Below, piece after piece: positions 1-7,057 of a stretch of DNA of 29,325 bases; position 1 is the stretch's first letter; each line of letters starts with the position of its first letter. Under the pieces are notes generated by a model. That model saw only the letters and a list, made by a program, of their open reading frames with translations. It was not told where the DNA came from and did not search any database. The stretch lies in contig CAYLUD010000017.1 in NCBI GenBank assembly GCA_964386785.1, forward strand, positions 1 to 29,325, in the 5' to 3' direction. The translations under genes and the position numbers were made by a program. The stretch comes from SZAS-3 sp964386785. Its GTDB lineage: Bacteria > Chlamydiota > Chlamydiia > Chlamydiales > JAAKFR01.

Positions 1-311
1 CTAACATCATAAACATAAACGTTTATCTTGTCACCCACACTGAACGGATACGAAATCATGCGAAATCTAAGTTGTGTTATTTTCGACCGACACTCTCTTT
101 ATGTGTTTTCCTCTGCAAGGAATTCGTGTCGTGTATCCTTTTGATGCATAACTTATGCAAGACCGCTATTGTGTCAGAAATCTCGTTATTGAGTTGTGCG
201 AAGGGACTCCAGAGCAACCCTATTCACTCTCCAGGAATCAGCCTTTCTTTTTAGATAGATGTGCAGAAACTCTTGACCCCCACGGGAGGCTTAAGATAGT
301 ATTTCTGCTCA
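1..311. other. non-coding region upstream of hisS
   Basis: I see no convincing gene in this 311-base stretch. The only open frame (about 60 codons from position 72) has no ribosome binding site and a cysteine- and leucine-rich composition that looks random. The last 40 bases hold a probable hisS promoter, listed separately. No RNA gene was recognised. Confidence 0.6.
273..302 (+). promoter_or_regulatory. probable hisS promoter (leaderless arrangement)
   Basis: TTGACC at 273-278 and TAGTAT at 297-302 are separated by 18 bases, a fair match to a sigma-70 type (chlamydial sigma-66) promoter. The -10 box ends 9 bases before the hisS ATG at 312, so transcription would start at about 309 and leave almost no leader. 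There is no Shine-Dalgarno sequence at the normal distance; GGGAGG at 284-289 lies inside the promoter spacer. Confidence 0.5.
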
Positions 312-1604
312 ATGCACCAAGCAATTAAAGGCGTTTTTGATATTCTTCCTCAAGCGGAAGAACCTTGGCAAAATTCTGCTTTATGGCGCTGGGTAGAAAG
401 TCAAGCGCGTCAACTCTGTCACATCTACGGCTATCACGAAATCCGCACTCCAATTTTAGAATCCACCGACTTATTCTTGCGTCATGTAGGGGGAGAAACT
501 GATATTGTCAGCAAAGAGATGTATTCTTTTTTAGACAAAGGAGGGCGTTCGATTTCTTTGCGTCCTGAAGGTACAGCCCCTGTCATTCGCGCCTTAATTG
601 AGCATCGTTGTTTAGAAACATCGAATACGCACAAATTATTTTATTTAGCTCCGATGTTCCGTTATGAGCGCCAGCAAGCAGGGCGTTATCGCCAACATCA
701 TCAGTGGGGTGTGGAGATTATAGGTGCTCGCTCCCCCTATATTGATGTAGAAGCAATGGATTTACTCTTTTCTTTTTTCCGTCGTTTGGGAATTAAAAAT
801 CTAACTTTGCACCTCCATTCACTTGGCCAATTTCAAGCACGGGAGCAATATATCGAAGGCCTTAAATCCTATCTTGCTCCTCATCTTCACACGATGTCCG
901 AAGATAGCCAACGTCGATTCCATACGAACCCTCTGCGAATCTTAGATTCTAAATCTCCAGAAGACCAATCCCTACTTGAAGGTGCTCCTGAACTATTGGA
1001 ATTTCTTTCTCCGGAATCTAGGGCTCATTTTGACTCGGTCTGCAGTCTGCTTAACGAACGTTCTATCCCCTATCTCATTCAACCTCGTTTGGTGCGTGGA
1101 TTGGACTATTACAATGACACTGTATTTGAAATGACTTCCACTCATTTGGGCTCTCAAAACAGCTTAGGTGGAGGGGGACGTTACGATGGTCTCATTCAAC
1201 AAATGGGAGGACCTTCACTCCCCTCTTTTGGGTTTGGATGTGGCTTAGAGCGTGTTCTACAAACAGTCGTTCATCAATCCTTAGCCACTCCCCCACCTGA
1301 TTGTGTGTCCCTAGTATGGATTCCGATGGATGCAGCTGCGCTACATGCGACATTTCAGTGGGCCTCTCGCTTTCGAGATCAGGGCCTTTCCTGTGATGTA
1401 TGGCATGGAGAAAAACGATGGAAAAACTTGATTAAACGAGCTAATGACGCTCAGATTCCATGGCTTGTCGTAGTAGGAGAGCAAGAGCTAGCAACACATC
1501 TATTACCAGTCAAAGAGATGGCTACGGGCATGGTAACGCCTATGAGGCTTGAAGAATTAGAACAATATCTGCTAAAGAAAACAAATCTTATCCCGCCTTG
1601 TTGA
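312..1604 (+). CDS. hisS: histidine--tRNA ligase
   Basis: Charges tRNA-His with histidine in the cytoplasm. The 430-residue protein has the usual length and the class II synthetase layout: an N-terminal start typical of HisRS (KGVFDILP at 6-13), motif 1 around residues 45-70, motif 2 with FRYER at 116-120, the histidine-binding HisA motif LVRGLDYY at 260-267, and motif 3 GFGCGLERV at 307-315, followed by a C-terminal anticodon-binding domain. The start at 312 fits the family N-terminus, although no Shine-Dalgarno sequence precedes it. mip follows after 44 bases on the same strand, so the two are probably co-transcribed. In Chlamydia hisS lies near aspS and mip; aspS is absent here. Confidence 0.97.
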   Translation: MHQAIKGVFDILPQAEEPWQNSALWRWVESQARQLCHIYGYHEIRTPILESTDLFLRHVGGETDIVSKEMYSFLDKGGRSISLRPEGTAPVIRALIEHRCLETSNTHKLFYLAPMFRYERQQAGRYRQHHQWGVEIIGARSPYIDVEAMDLLFSFFRRLGIKNLTLHLHSLGQFQAREQYIEGLKSYLAPHLHTMSEDSQRRFHTNPLRILDSKSPEDQSLLEGAPELLEFLSPESRAHFDSVCSLLNERSIPYLIQPRLVRGLDYYNDTVFEMTSTHLGSQNSLGGGGRYDGLIQQMGGPSLPSFGFGCGLERVLQTVVHQSLATPPPDCVSLVWIPMDAAALHATFQWASRFRDQGLSCDVWHGEKRWKNLIKRANDAQIPWLVVVGEQELATHLLPVKEMATGMVTPMRLEELEQYLLKKTNLIPPC

Positions 1605-1648
1605 CAAAAAGACTTCTCACTACATGAAAGGTATCCTGGAGGAATGAT

Positions 1649-2308
1649 ATGAACCTACGACGTGTATTACTCTCATTACTATTACCTACCCTGCTGTGGG
1701 CATCTCCTACGGTAGATTCAGGGCAGTTATCCGAAATGTTGGGACATTTATTAGCTCGACATTTGGGATCATCACAGTTTGAAATTAGCTTAGAGCGGCT
1801 AGTAGCAGGCATTCGGCATGAACAAGCGGGTGCACCTGCTCCGATGAGTGAGGAGGAGTATGAACAAGCGATGATTGCACTATCTGCAGCTTTTTTTGAG
1901 GAACAAGCCACCTCGAATCTCGCTGCTGCTGAGCGATTTTTAGAAGACAAGCAAAAAGATCCATCGATCCATGCGGTAGTTGGAGACAAGCTTCTTTATC
2001 ATCTGGATCAACCGGGTCATGGAGATGTTGTAAAAGAAGGCGATTCCCCTTTAATTCATGTGCATGGGACGCTACTAGATGGGTCAATTTTCGCCAGTTC
2101 TAAAGGAGGCTCTCCCTGTACTATATCGCTAGAGCAGACGATTCCTGGATTTGGGCAAGGGCTAATTGGTATGAAAGAAGGAGAAAAGAGGACCTTGTAC
2201 GTACACCCGGAGTTGGCCTATGGAGCAGAGGGGCAATTACCTCCCAACTCCCTACTTATCTTTGAAGTAGAAGTACTGCAGCATCACTCCCAAGACATAC
2301 CCAGCTAA
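1649..2308 (+). CDS. mip: FKBP-type peptidyl-prolyl isomerase, Mip family, exported
   Basis: Predicted periplasmic or surface prolyl isomerase of the macrophage infectivity potentiator (Mip) type, 219 residues. Residues 1-19 form a signal peptide (two arginines at 4-5, a leucine-rich core, then WAS). A helical N-terminal part with the Mip-like segment MSEEEYEQAM (66-75) is followed by an FKBP domain at about 131-211, including DGSIFASS (144-151), IPGFGQGLIGMKEGEK (165-180) and ELAYGAEGQLPPN (188-200). Two oddities are visible. There is no lipobox cysteine, whereas chlamydial Mip is described as a lipoprotein. The FDSS aspartate that lines the FKBP active site is alanine (A149). GGAGG at 1637-1642 region gives a good Shine-Dalgarno (GGAGG 1638-1642) 6 bases before ATG. 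Follows hisS closely. Confidence 0.92.
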   Translation: MNLRRVLLSLLLPTLLWASPTVDSGQLSEMLGHLLARHLGSSQFEISLERLVAGIRHEQAGAPAPMSEEEYEQAMIALSAAFFEEQATSNLAAAERFLEDKQKDPSIHAVVGDKLLYHLDQPGHGDVVKEGDSPLIHVHGTLLDGSIFASSKGGSPCTISLEQTIPGFGQGLIGMKEGEKRTLYVHPELAYGAEGQLPPNSLLIFEVEVLQHHSQDIPS

Positions 2309-2322
2309 AAATCGGTCTTGTT

Positions 2323-2358
2323 ATAGATTCACTTCTGGTAGAGAAGAAGTGAATCTAT
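2323..2358. terminator. perfect 14-bp stem-loop between convergent genes
   Basis: Bases 2323-2336 and 2345-2358 are perfect inverted repeats around an 8-base loop (2337-2344). The element lies 15 bases after the mip stop and before the end of the opposing gene at 2436, so it could end transcription from both sides. Neither strand has a T-run after the stem, so it is not a classical intrinsic terminator; it may instead protect mRNA 3' ends or act with another factor. Confidence 0.5.
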
Positions 2359-2435
2359 GACATGCTAACAAGGTAAGATCTGATCTTGTATCAGATGAAA
2401 GCATGTACGCAACAAAGTCTACCGTTAACAGCGTG

Positions 2436-3317
2436 TTACAAGAAAGTAATCATGCCGAATTCTATCGCGATCTTCTGTTCCGAAAATTCCCGGAAATCTA
2501 GCCCATATGCGCGGGGCTTTAGCAATCTTTTACTAGAAGAAAGTAGCACGTCACCTTCTTTATCTGGATCCGGATAGAATCTTAAGTGTCGCTCGAAGTC
2601 CACAAAATAGAAGAATTTTCTCGCACACTCCCAACGGATTGTGGAAATCTCTTCTGGTAACGCTCTTCGTAGATCCTTCGAGCCAAAGAAATGAAAAAAA
2701 CTGCTCAATGCAACTTCAATAGCCTCATCAAGTTGCTTGTCAGGTGCACTTACCCTAATCTGATTCTCTCTGTCTTCGAGTGATGCGTTTTCTGTACCAT
2801 CCAGCATCTGGCCAAACAACTTGTCCTCAGTTATGAGTTGACTCTCTTTCAGAGGCTTGCTTTGCATGAATTCCTCTGCAGTGCGACGGATCTCCTCAGA
2901 TTCTTTTTCCATGAAGCCTGCAATACCATCCGGTAATTCCGCTGTAGTGGGAAAGATAATCACAGAACATCGTGCTTCCTGTGGTTCTTGCGGGAACAAC
3001 TCATCATATGAATGGGCTTCTTTATTTTCTAAGACATCGAAATTGCACGTGATACTATGGTATGCAAAGGAATCTACCAAAATACCTGGTTTTTCAAATT
3101 CCATCGTATGAGTTTCTATCCGCAATTGGAATGGACCCTGGGCATTCTGCTCTGGAACAGAAAAAAGACGCGCGAAGTACCGATCGCCTTGTTTGTGCAT
3201 GGCGCAAAAAAGGTTCTGGGTCTTCGAAGCAGCTAACAAGAACCCCTGGGTTGCGTGCGAATCTGAATGGATGGGCAGTAAAGAGTGAGATCCCTTGAAA
3301 CGGATAGATTGAGCCAT
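2436..3317 (-). CDS. hypothetical protein, 293 residues
   Basis: I do not recognise this protein. It is a soluble-looking 293-residue product with no signal peptide and no membrane segment. It has an acidic central part (about 125-200, rich in Glu, Asp and Lys) and a C-terminal part rich in aromatic and charged residues (about 205-280). The start at 3317 is preceded by AGG at a plausible distance and by a very AT-rich leader. A perfect TATAAT on the minus strand (3394-3399) could be its -10 box, but no good -35 is visible. A 6-bp inverted repeat (3370-3384) lies just downstream of that box, a possible operator. It sits between mip and trxA, where Chlamydia has other genes, so it looks like a lineage-specific insertion. 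Confidence 0.75.
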   Translation of the reverse strand: MAQSIRFKGSHSLLPIHSDSHATQGFLLAASKTQNLFCAMHKQGDRYFARLFSVPEQNAQGPFQLRIETHTMEFEKPGILVDSFAYHSITCNFDVLENKEAHSYDELFPQEPQEARCSVIIFPTTAELPDGIAGFMEKESEEIRRTAEEFMQSKPLKESQLITEDKLFGQMLDGTENASLEDRENQIRVSAPDKQLDEAIEVALSSFFHFFGSKDLRRALPEEISTIRWECARKFFYFVDFERHLRFYPDPDKEGDVLLSSSKRLLKPRAYGLDFREFSEQKIAIEFGMITFL

Positions 3318-3499
3318 GATTAACCTATTTTGTTATAATTTATTTTAATTTTTTAAAATAATTGAACATGTCATTGAAAATGACGAATATATCATTATAC
3401 CATTCGCAACAAATAATAAAATAAATTTATTTCAACCATGTTGATCGACCCATGGAAAGATGAGCTCACCTTCTATGGCGCACTTACGTTGCATGGGAA

Positions 3500-3521
3500 T
3501 TAGAGGATATTTAGAGGATAT
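3500..3521. repeat. tandem duplication of an 11-bp unit
   Basis: The unit TTAGAGGATAT occurs twice in exact tandem (3500-3510 and 3511-3521) in non-coding DNA. Further GGAT-containing words follow within 90 bases. No function is apparent. Confidence 0.8.
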
Positions 3522-3588
3522 AAGGATTTAATAAGGTAGATTAAGAAGCTAAAAAGGATTCTAAATGAGCCCCCCCTAATCGGGTTGT

Positions 3589-3723
3589 AAGGATAGGAAA
3601 ATCCTTGCCGGGATAGGGAAGAGCTCTTTCCATGGTCCTACCATTATTACGAATGGTATACATGCGATCGAGAAATATGAATGTAACATGCAAGTGCAGA
3701 TACAGTAGATTCTACCTACTGTA
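3589..3723. other. cluster of short inverted repeats, possible structured RNA
   Basis: Four small self-complementary elements follow one another: 3589-3606 (6-bp arms AAGGAT/ATCCTT, 6-base loop), an almost palindromic stretch at about 3617-3631 centred on GAGCTC, 3639-3658 (7-bp arms TACCATT/AATGGTA, 6-base loop) and 3701-3723 (8-bp arms TACAGTAG/CTACTGTA, 7-base loop). All arms except the second element are perfect. This suggests a structured transcript or protein-binding sites, but no known RNA family was recognised. Confidence 0.35.
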
Positions 3724-3961
3724 CCCTCCTTCCAGCAGAGACAGATACTGTTGTATCAACATTAATTTACATGAAAAAATTCATATCCAATTACTGGATA
3801 AACCTGTGTGCATTCGACAGATTAGACCTATGCAATGAGAAGCACGCCACATCGATTAGCGAACACGCAGCAGAGTGGTAAGCGAAAAATTCAGAGTAAA
3901 AATAGGCAAACAAAGGGAGAGTAGAGCTGATTGAAAGTTCATAGCCTGCAAGATTTTTTTC

Positions 3962-3998
3962 GCAACTCACTGAATCTCAATAAAAATCAGTGAGTTGC
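3962..3998. terminator. perfect 12-bp stem-loop downstream of trxA
   Basis: Arms 3962-3973 and 3987-3998 are perfectly complementary around a 13-base loop. The element lies about 60 bases beyond the trxA stop (minus strand). A run of T precedes it on the plus strand, which gives A rather than U after the stem in a trxA transcript, so it lacks the U-tract of an intrinsic terminator. It resembles the stem-loop at 2323-2358 in being long, perfect and without a U-run. Confidence 0.45.
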
Positions 3999-4057
3999 CA
4001 TCTATTCGCGACCGAAGAAGCGGATCGAGCCTTCTCCCCATTCTAAAAATAGGAATT

Positions 4058-4393
4058 TCAGCTTCCCTCAGCAAACTCATTGACGAGCTTACGCAAGGCA
4101 TTTAGATCCTTAAGCCCTACAACACGTTTTACAGGTTTCCCGTGTTTAAATAAGATCAAAGTAGGGATAGAAGTCACTTCGAACTGAGTGGCTGTTTGAG
4201 CAGCTTGATCTGTATCTACTTTGGCTACCGTAACTTTAGCGCTCATCTCTTGAGCCAGCTCTTCAAGAACTGGGGACAACATACGACAAGGGCCACACCA
4301 ATCGGCATAGAAATCGACCAAGACCAACCCAGAAGCAATGCCTTGCTCAAAATTACTATCGTTGAGGTATTTAATGAGGTTAGAATGGGTCAT
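4058..4393 (-). CDS. trxA: thioredoxin
   Basis: Cytoplasmic dithiol-disulfide oxidoreductase, 111 residues, the standard thioredoxin length. The active site WCGPC is at residues 32-36 in the usual context DFYADWCGPC, and the cis-proline loop TSIPTL follows. A strong Shine-Dalgarno sequence (AGGAGA on the minus strand) stands 8 bases before the ATG at 4393. It is divergent from tRNA-Leu, with about 110 bases between them that must hold both promoters. In Chlamydia trxA also lies close to mip and hisS. No anomaly seen. Confidence 0.96.
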   Translation of the reverse strand: MTHSNLIKYLNDSNFEQGIASGLVLVDFYADWCGPCRMLSPVLEELAQEMSAKVTVAKVDTDQAAQTATQFEVTSIPTLILFKHGKPVKRVVGLKDLNALRKLVNEFAEGS

Positions 4394-4466
4394 ATGTATT
4401 TCTCCTAAACGGGTTACGTGGACTATTGTTTGCAGATTCTAGTGATTGCTAGAAAAAAAATCATCA

Positions 4467-4495
4467 TTGTTTTTTGTGGTTTGTTATTGTACCAT
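4467..4495 (+). promoter_or_regulatory. possible tRNA-Leu promoter
   Basis: TTGTTT (4467-4472) and TACCAT (4490-4495) are spaced by 17 bases, and the -10 box ends 10 bases before the mature tRNA-Leu 5' end. The -10 match is weak. Confidence 0.35.
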
Positions 4496-4505
4496 ATTTC
4501 CCTCT

Positions 4506-4588
4506 GCGGCCATGGCGGAATTGGCAGACGCGCTAGATTCAGGTTCTAGTTGGAGTTTCCAGTGGAAGTTCGAGTCTTCTTGGCCGCA
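4506..4588 (+). tRNA. tRNA-Leu (anticodon CAG)
   Basis: An 83-base type II tRNA. The acceptor arms GCGGCCA (4506-4512) and TGGCCGC (4581-4587) pair fully and A73 follows. The anticodon stem CTAGA/TCTAG closes the loop TTCAGGT, giving anticodon CAG, which reads CUG. A long variable arm and a T-loop TTCGAGT are present. The 3' CCA is not encoded, so it must be added by tRNA nucleotidyltransferase. Confidence 0.96.
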
Positions 4589-4727
4589 TTTTAATTTCTA
4601 ATTAAAAATTATAAATTAATTCAACTTTATTTGCTGATTTGATATTTTTTATTCAAGGCGACAATTCAAAACAATAATTAAATCTGCTCGCAAAGTAATA
4701 TATAGCATTAATTGGAGTGTAATCGAC

Positions 4728-5708
4728 ATGTCACGAGTATGGTTTCTTCTCTTACTAGCTCCATGGGTTTTGTGTTGTTCGTTACTTGCTCGGGCCCCTA
4801 ATACCACATCCCCTTCCCACCCACCCCGTATTGTCTCTTCTGGCGAGCTAACTTTTTGGACTGAGTCTATGGGAGAGTTCCGTGGGAATAATGCAATCGT
4901 ATTGATTGCAGGCTTGGGTGGGAGTGCTCGTTTTTGGCCTGATTGTTTTTGCCAAACGTTAGTCGATGCAGGCTATTTTGTTATCCGTTACGACCATCGT
5001 CATGTAGGCCTTTCCAGCTTGTGTCCTCAATCTTTTTCTATCGAGGACCTGGGAGATGACATCGCCACAATTCTAGATGCCTATGACATTCAGCAAACAC
5101 ATCTTATCGGGATCTCGATGGGTGGCATGATTGCCCAATTTGTAGCAGCCAATCACCCCGAACGAGTGTTATCCGTTAGTTTAGTCAGCACAGCCCCCAT
5201 AGGAGCTACCAAGGATCTGGATATGCCTATGACTTTTTCCGAGACCTTGATTGTAAGTAACACCTTGCAATTTGTTGCTACTCATCGCCCCCAAGGGAGT
5301 TGGGAAGAGAGTTTTCCCGTTGCACTTCAACGATATGAATACTTCAATGGAGAATACCCCATTGATGTAGAAATTACGCGAGCTTATTTCTGGGATCTCT
5401 ACCATCACTCGCATCGTGATAAAGAAGAGATACGTAACGTTCATTTTCAGAATATTCAAGATCTGATGGCGACGCTGAATAAACGACGCCATATTTTTGA
5501 AAAAATTGAAGCTCCCACACTCATTATTCATGGTGCGCTCGACAATCTCATTCTTTTATCCAGAGGGGGACTGGCTTTACACCATGCAATTCAAGACTCT
5601 GAATTTAAGGTCTATCCAAAAATGGGACATGGTTTATTCAATCGCACATTGCTTCATGCTCTAGCGACTGATATTCTATCCTTTATAGAACGACATGCAA
5701 CGGATTAA
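4728..5708 (+). CDS. alpha/beta-fold hydrolase with N-terminal export signal
   Basis: A 326-residue alpha/beta hydrolase. Residues 1-22 are a hydrophobic leader (WFLLLLAPWVLCCSLLA), so the enzyme is probably exported or membrane-tethered; the cysteines at 16-17 do not sit in a good lipobox. The oxyanion segment AGLGGSARFW is at 61-70, the nucleophile elbow GISMGG at 128-133 (Ser130), the likely acid Asp272 in HGALDN, and the catalytic His301 in MGHG. Substrate is unknown; esterase or lipase-like activity is the safest guess. GGAG lies about 10 bases before the ATG. The gene overlaps birA by 14 bases, so they are probably translationally coupled. Confidence 0.88.
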   Translation: MSRVWFLLLLAPWVLCCSLLARAPNTTSPSHPPRIVSSGELTFWTESMGEFRGNNAIVLIAGLGGSARFWPDCFCQTLVDAGYFVIRYDHRHVGLSSLCPQSFSIEDLGDDIATILDAYDIQQTHLIGISMGGMIAQFVAANHPERVLSVSLVSTAPIGATKDLDMPMTFSETLIVSNTLQFVATHRPQGSWEESFPVALQRYEYFNGEYPIDVEITRAYFWDLYHHSHRDKEEIRNVHFQNIQDLMATLNKRRHIFEKIEAPTLIIHGALDNLILLSRGGLALHHAIQDSEFKVYPKMGHGLFNRTLLHALATDILSFIERHATD

Positions 5709-6330
5709 ATCGATTGTATTCCCCTCGTTGCCTTCAACAAACGACTGGGCTAAGCAGAATCTACACCTCTGTTCCAGGGAAGGGATCACAGCTATACGCG
5801 CAGAAGAGCAAACGGCTGGGCGTGGACGTATGGGTCGCTCCTGGCATTCTCCTAAAAACACCAATCTCTACCTTACTTTAGTCTGGTTCCCCCAATCCAA
5901 TGAGTTACTAGACCCCATAACAGTCACACACTTACTAGCTTATTCTGTGATTGAGGTCCTGCCCGAACTTCCCTGCATGATCAAGTGGCCCAATGACCTC
6001 TTATGCAATGGCAAAAAAATTGCAGGTATTTTGTGTGAAACGGTGACATGGCAAGATCTTCCCACTTTGATAGTGGGTATTGGAGTCAATGTACAGATGA
6101 GCGATTTGTCAGCAATTGACCAGCCTGCCACGTCCATACTCCTTGAAACAGGAGAGCTATACCCCATTGCTAAGCTCAGCGAACAGCTAACAGCTCAATT
6201 TCAATGGAATGTATCGCAACATCTTGCTGGCCATACAATTCCTTTTTTAGATTCTTTTTGCGCAGCACCTCCGATTACGGAGAAGGGGTCTGCCATTCGG
6301 GAAACGACAACCGACTCAAATCCGGTCTAA
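5695..6330 (+). CDS. birA: biotin--[acetyl-CoA-carboxylase] ligase, short form
   Basis: Activates biotin to biotinyl-AMP and attaches it to the biotin carrier protein of acetyl-CoA carboxylase. The 211-residue protein has only the catalytic core: substrate segment STNDWA (14-19), the nucleotide-binding GRGRMGR (42-48), KWPNDLL (97-103) with the nearby catalytic lysine of GKKIAGIL (106-113). The N-terminal DNA-binding domain of the bifunctional BirA is absent, so it should not act as a repressor. It starts inside the hydrolase gene (14-base overlap). Its last 56 bases overlap the opposing nifU end, and the C-terminal tail after about residue 195 looks non-conserved. Confidence 0.92.
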   Translation: MQRIKSIVFPSLPSTNDWAKQNLHLCSREGITAIRAEEQTAGRGRMGRSWHSPKNTNLYLTLVWFPQSNELLDPITVTHLLAYSVIEVLPELPCMIKWPNDLLCNGKKIAGILCETVTWQDLPTLIVGIGVNVQMSDLSAIDQPATSILLETGELYPIAKLSEQLTAQFQWNVSQHLAGHTIPFLDSFCAAPPITEKGSAIRETTTDSNPV

Positions 6331-7057
6331 CTCTAAGATTCGGATGGGTTTTTGACTGAAGAATATCTTGAATTCCCTGCAGGGTCCCTCCTACAGAGGA
6401 TGCGCACGAAGTGCATGCCCCTTCATAAGCAATCACTAATTCATCATCTGTTGATAAAGAGACTATCGATAGGCCTCCCCCATCTAGAGCTACATAGGGC
6501 AAGATATCCACAGAGATGATCGCTTCTATTGCTGCTATTTTCTGTTCCTGGGAGAGCTCGGACCAATTGGGTATCCCTCCTCCTTCCAAGGAAGGCACTG
6601 GGCTAACAACATAGCGTGTGGGAAGAGGCAAGGAAGAACATTTCTCAGCACTTGCTTGTAATCCATCGACCACACATTGCACACTAGCTATTGTATCCGT
6701 AGACATGGATTCTTGTTGTGGGCGATCTCGCAACTGTTGTTCCAGCCAGCTCAGATCGATCCGACGTACTTGATCGTAATTTTTTCCTAACACGACGTCA
6801 CAAGCTAAATCCGCCACACCGACGAGAGCTGGGGGTCCAAATACCTGGAATGTAGCATCGACGATCACTCCCTGAGTCGGGTCGACGAGCCAAAAGAATG
6901 CAAGACGATTCCCCTTTTCTAAGCTGCCAGTTTCAACATGGACAAAGAAGAGATCCCTCCATTCTGCTTCTTCTACTGTCAACCTTCCAAGATTACGAGG
7001 GCGGAGGATACGATCATATAACTTCTTACTAAACGTATGCCAATTGCTCATGACCAC
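6275..7057 (-). CDS. NifU-like protein with degenerate N-terminal scaffold domain
   Basis: A 260-residue NifU relative. The N-terminal part (about 10-130) follows the IscU/NifU fold pattern, including RPRNLG (19-24), DPTQGVIVDATFQVFG (59-74) and a segment ending DGLQAS. The positions where the family has its three cluster-binding cysteines read SLEKGN (45-50), FGPPAL (73-78) and, by my alignment, ASVQC (124-128): the first two cysteines are clearly gone and the third is displaced or lost. The C-terminal Nfu domain (about 175-245) keeps its CxxC in EGACTSCAS (212-220), so an iron-sulfur carrier role remains possible. The central [2Fe-2S] domain of classical NifU is missing. The start overlaps the end of the nifS-like gene; ATG at 7051 is an alternative start. 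The reading frame is intact. Confidence 0.85.
   Translation of the reverse strand: MVMSNWHTFSKKLYDRILRPRNLGRLTVEEAEWRDLFFVHVETGSLEKGNRLAFFWLVDPTQGVIVDATFQVFGPPALVGVADLACDVVLGKNYDQVRRIDLSWLEQQLRDRPQQESMSTDTIASVQCVVDGLQASAEKCSSLPLPTRYVVSPVPSLEGGGIPNWSELSQEQKIAAIEAIISVDILPYVALDGGGLSIVSLSTDDELVIAYEGACTSCASSVGGTLQGIQDILQSKTHPNLRVRPDLSRLSFPEWQTPSP

Larger units (their letters stand above)
3318..4057. other. 740-base AT-rich non-coding region with clustered inverted repeats
   Basis: No convincing coding sequence is seen; the 68-codon frame at 3632-3838 on the plus strand has no ribosome binding site and no recognisable features. The region contains a tandem 11-bp duplication (3500-3521), several short perfect stem-loops between 3589 and 3723, and a 12-bp stem-loop at 3962-3998. 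It also carries the putative -10 box of the upstream minus-strand gene (3394-3399). A structured RNA is possible but not identified. Confidence 0.6.

Noticed and set aside
72..254. 60-codon open frame at the start of the window
   Set aside because: No ribosome binding site, no family features and random-looking composition.
3632..3838. 68-codon open frame in the AT-rich spacer
   Set aside because: It runs through several inverted repeats, has no Shine-Dalgarno sequence and no recognisable protein pattern.
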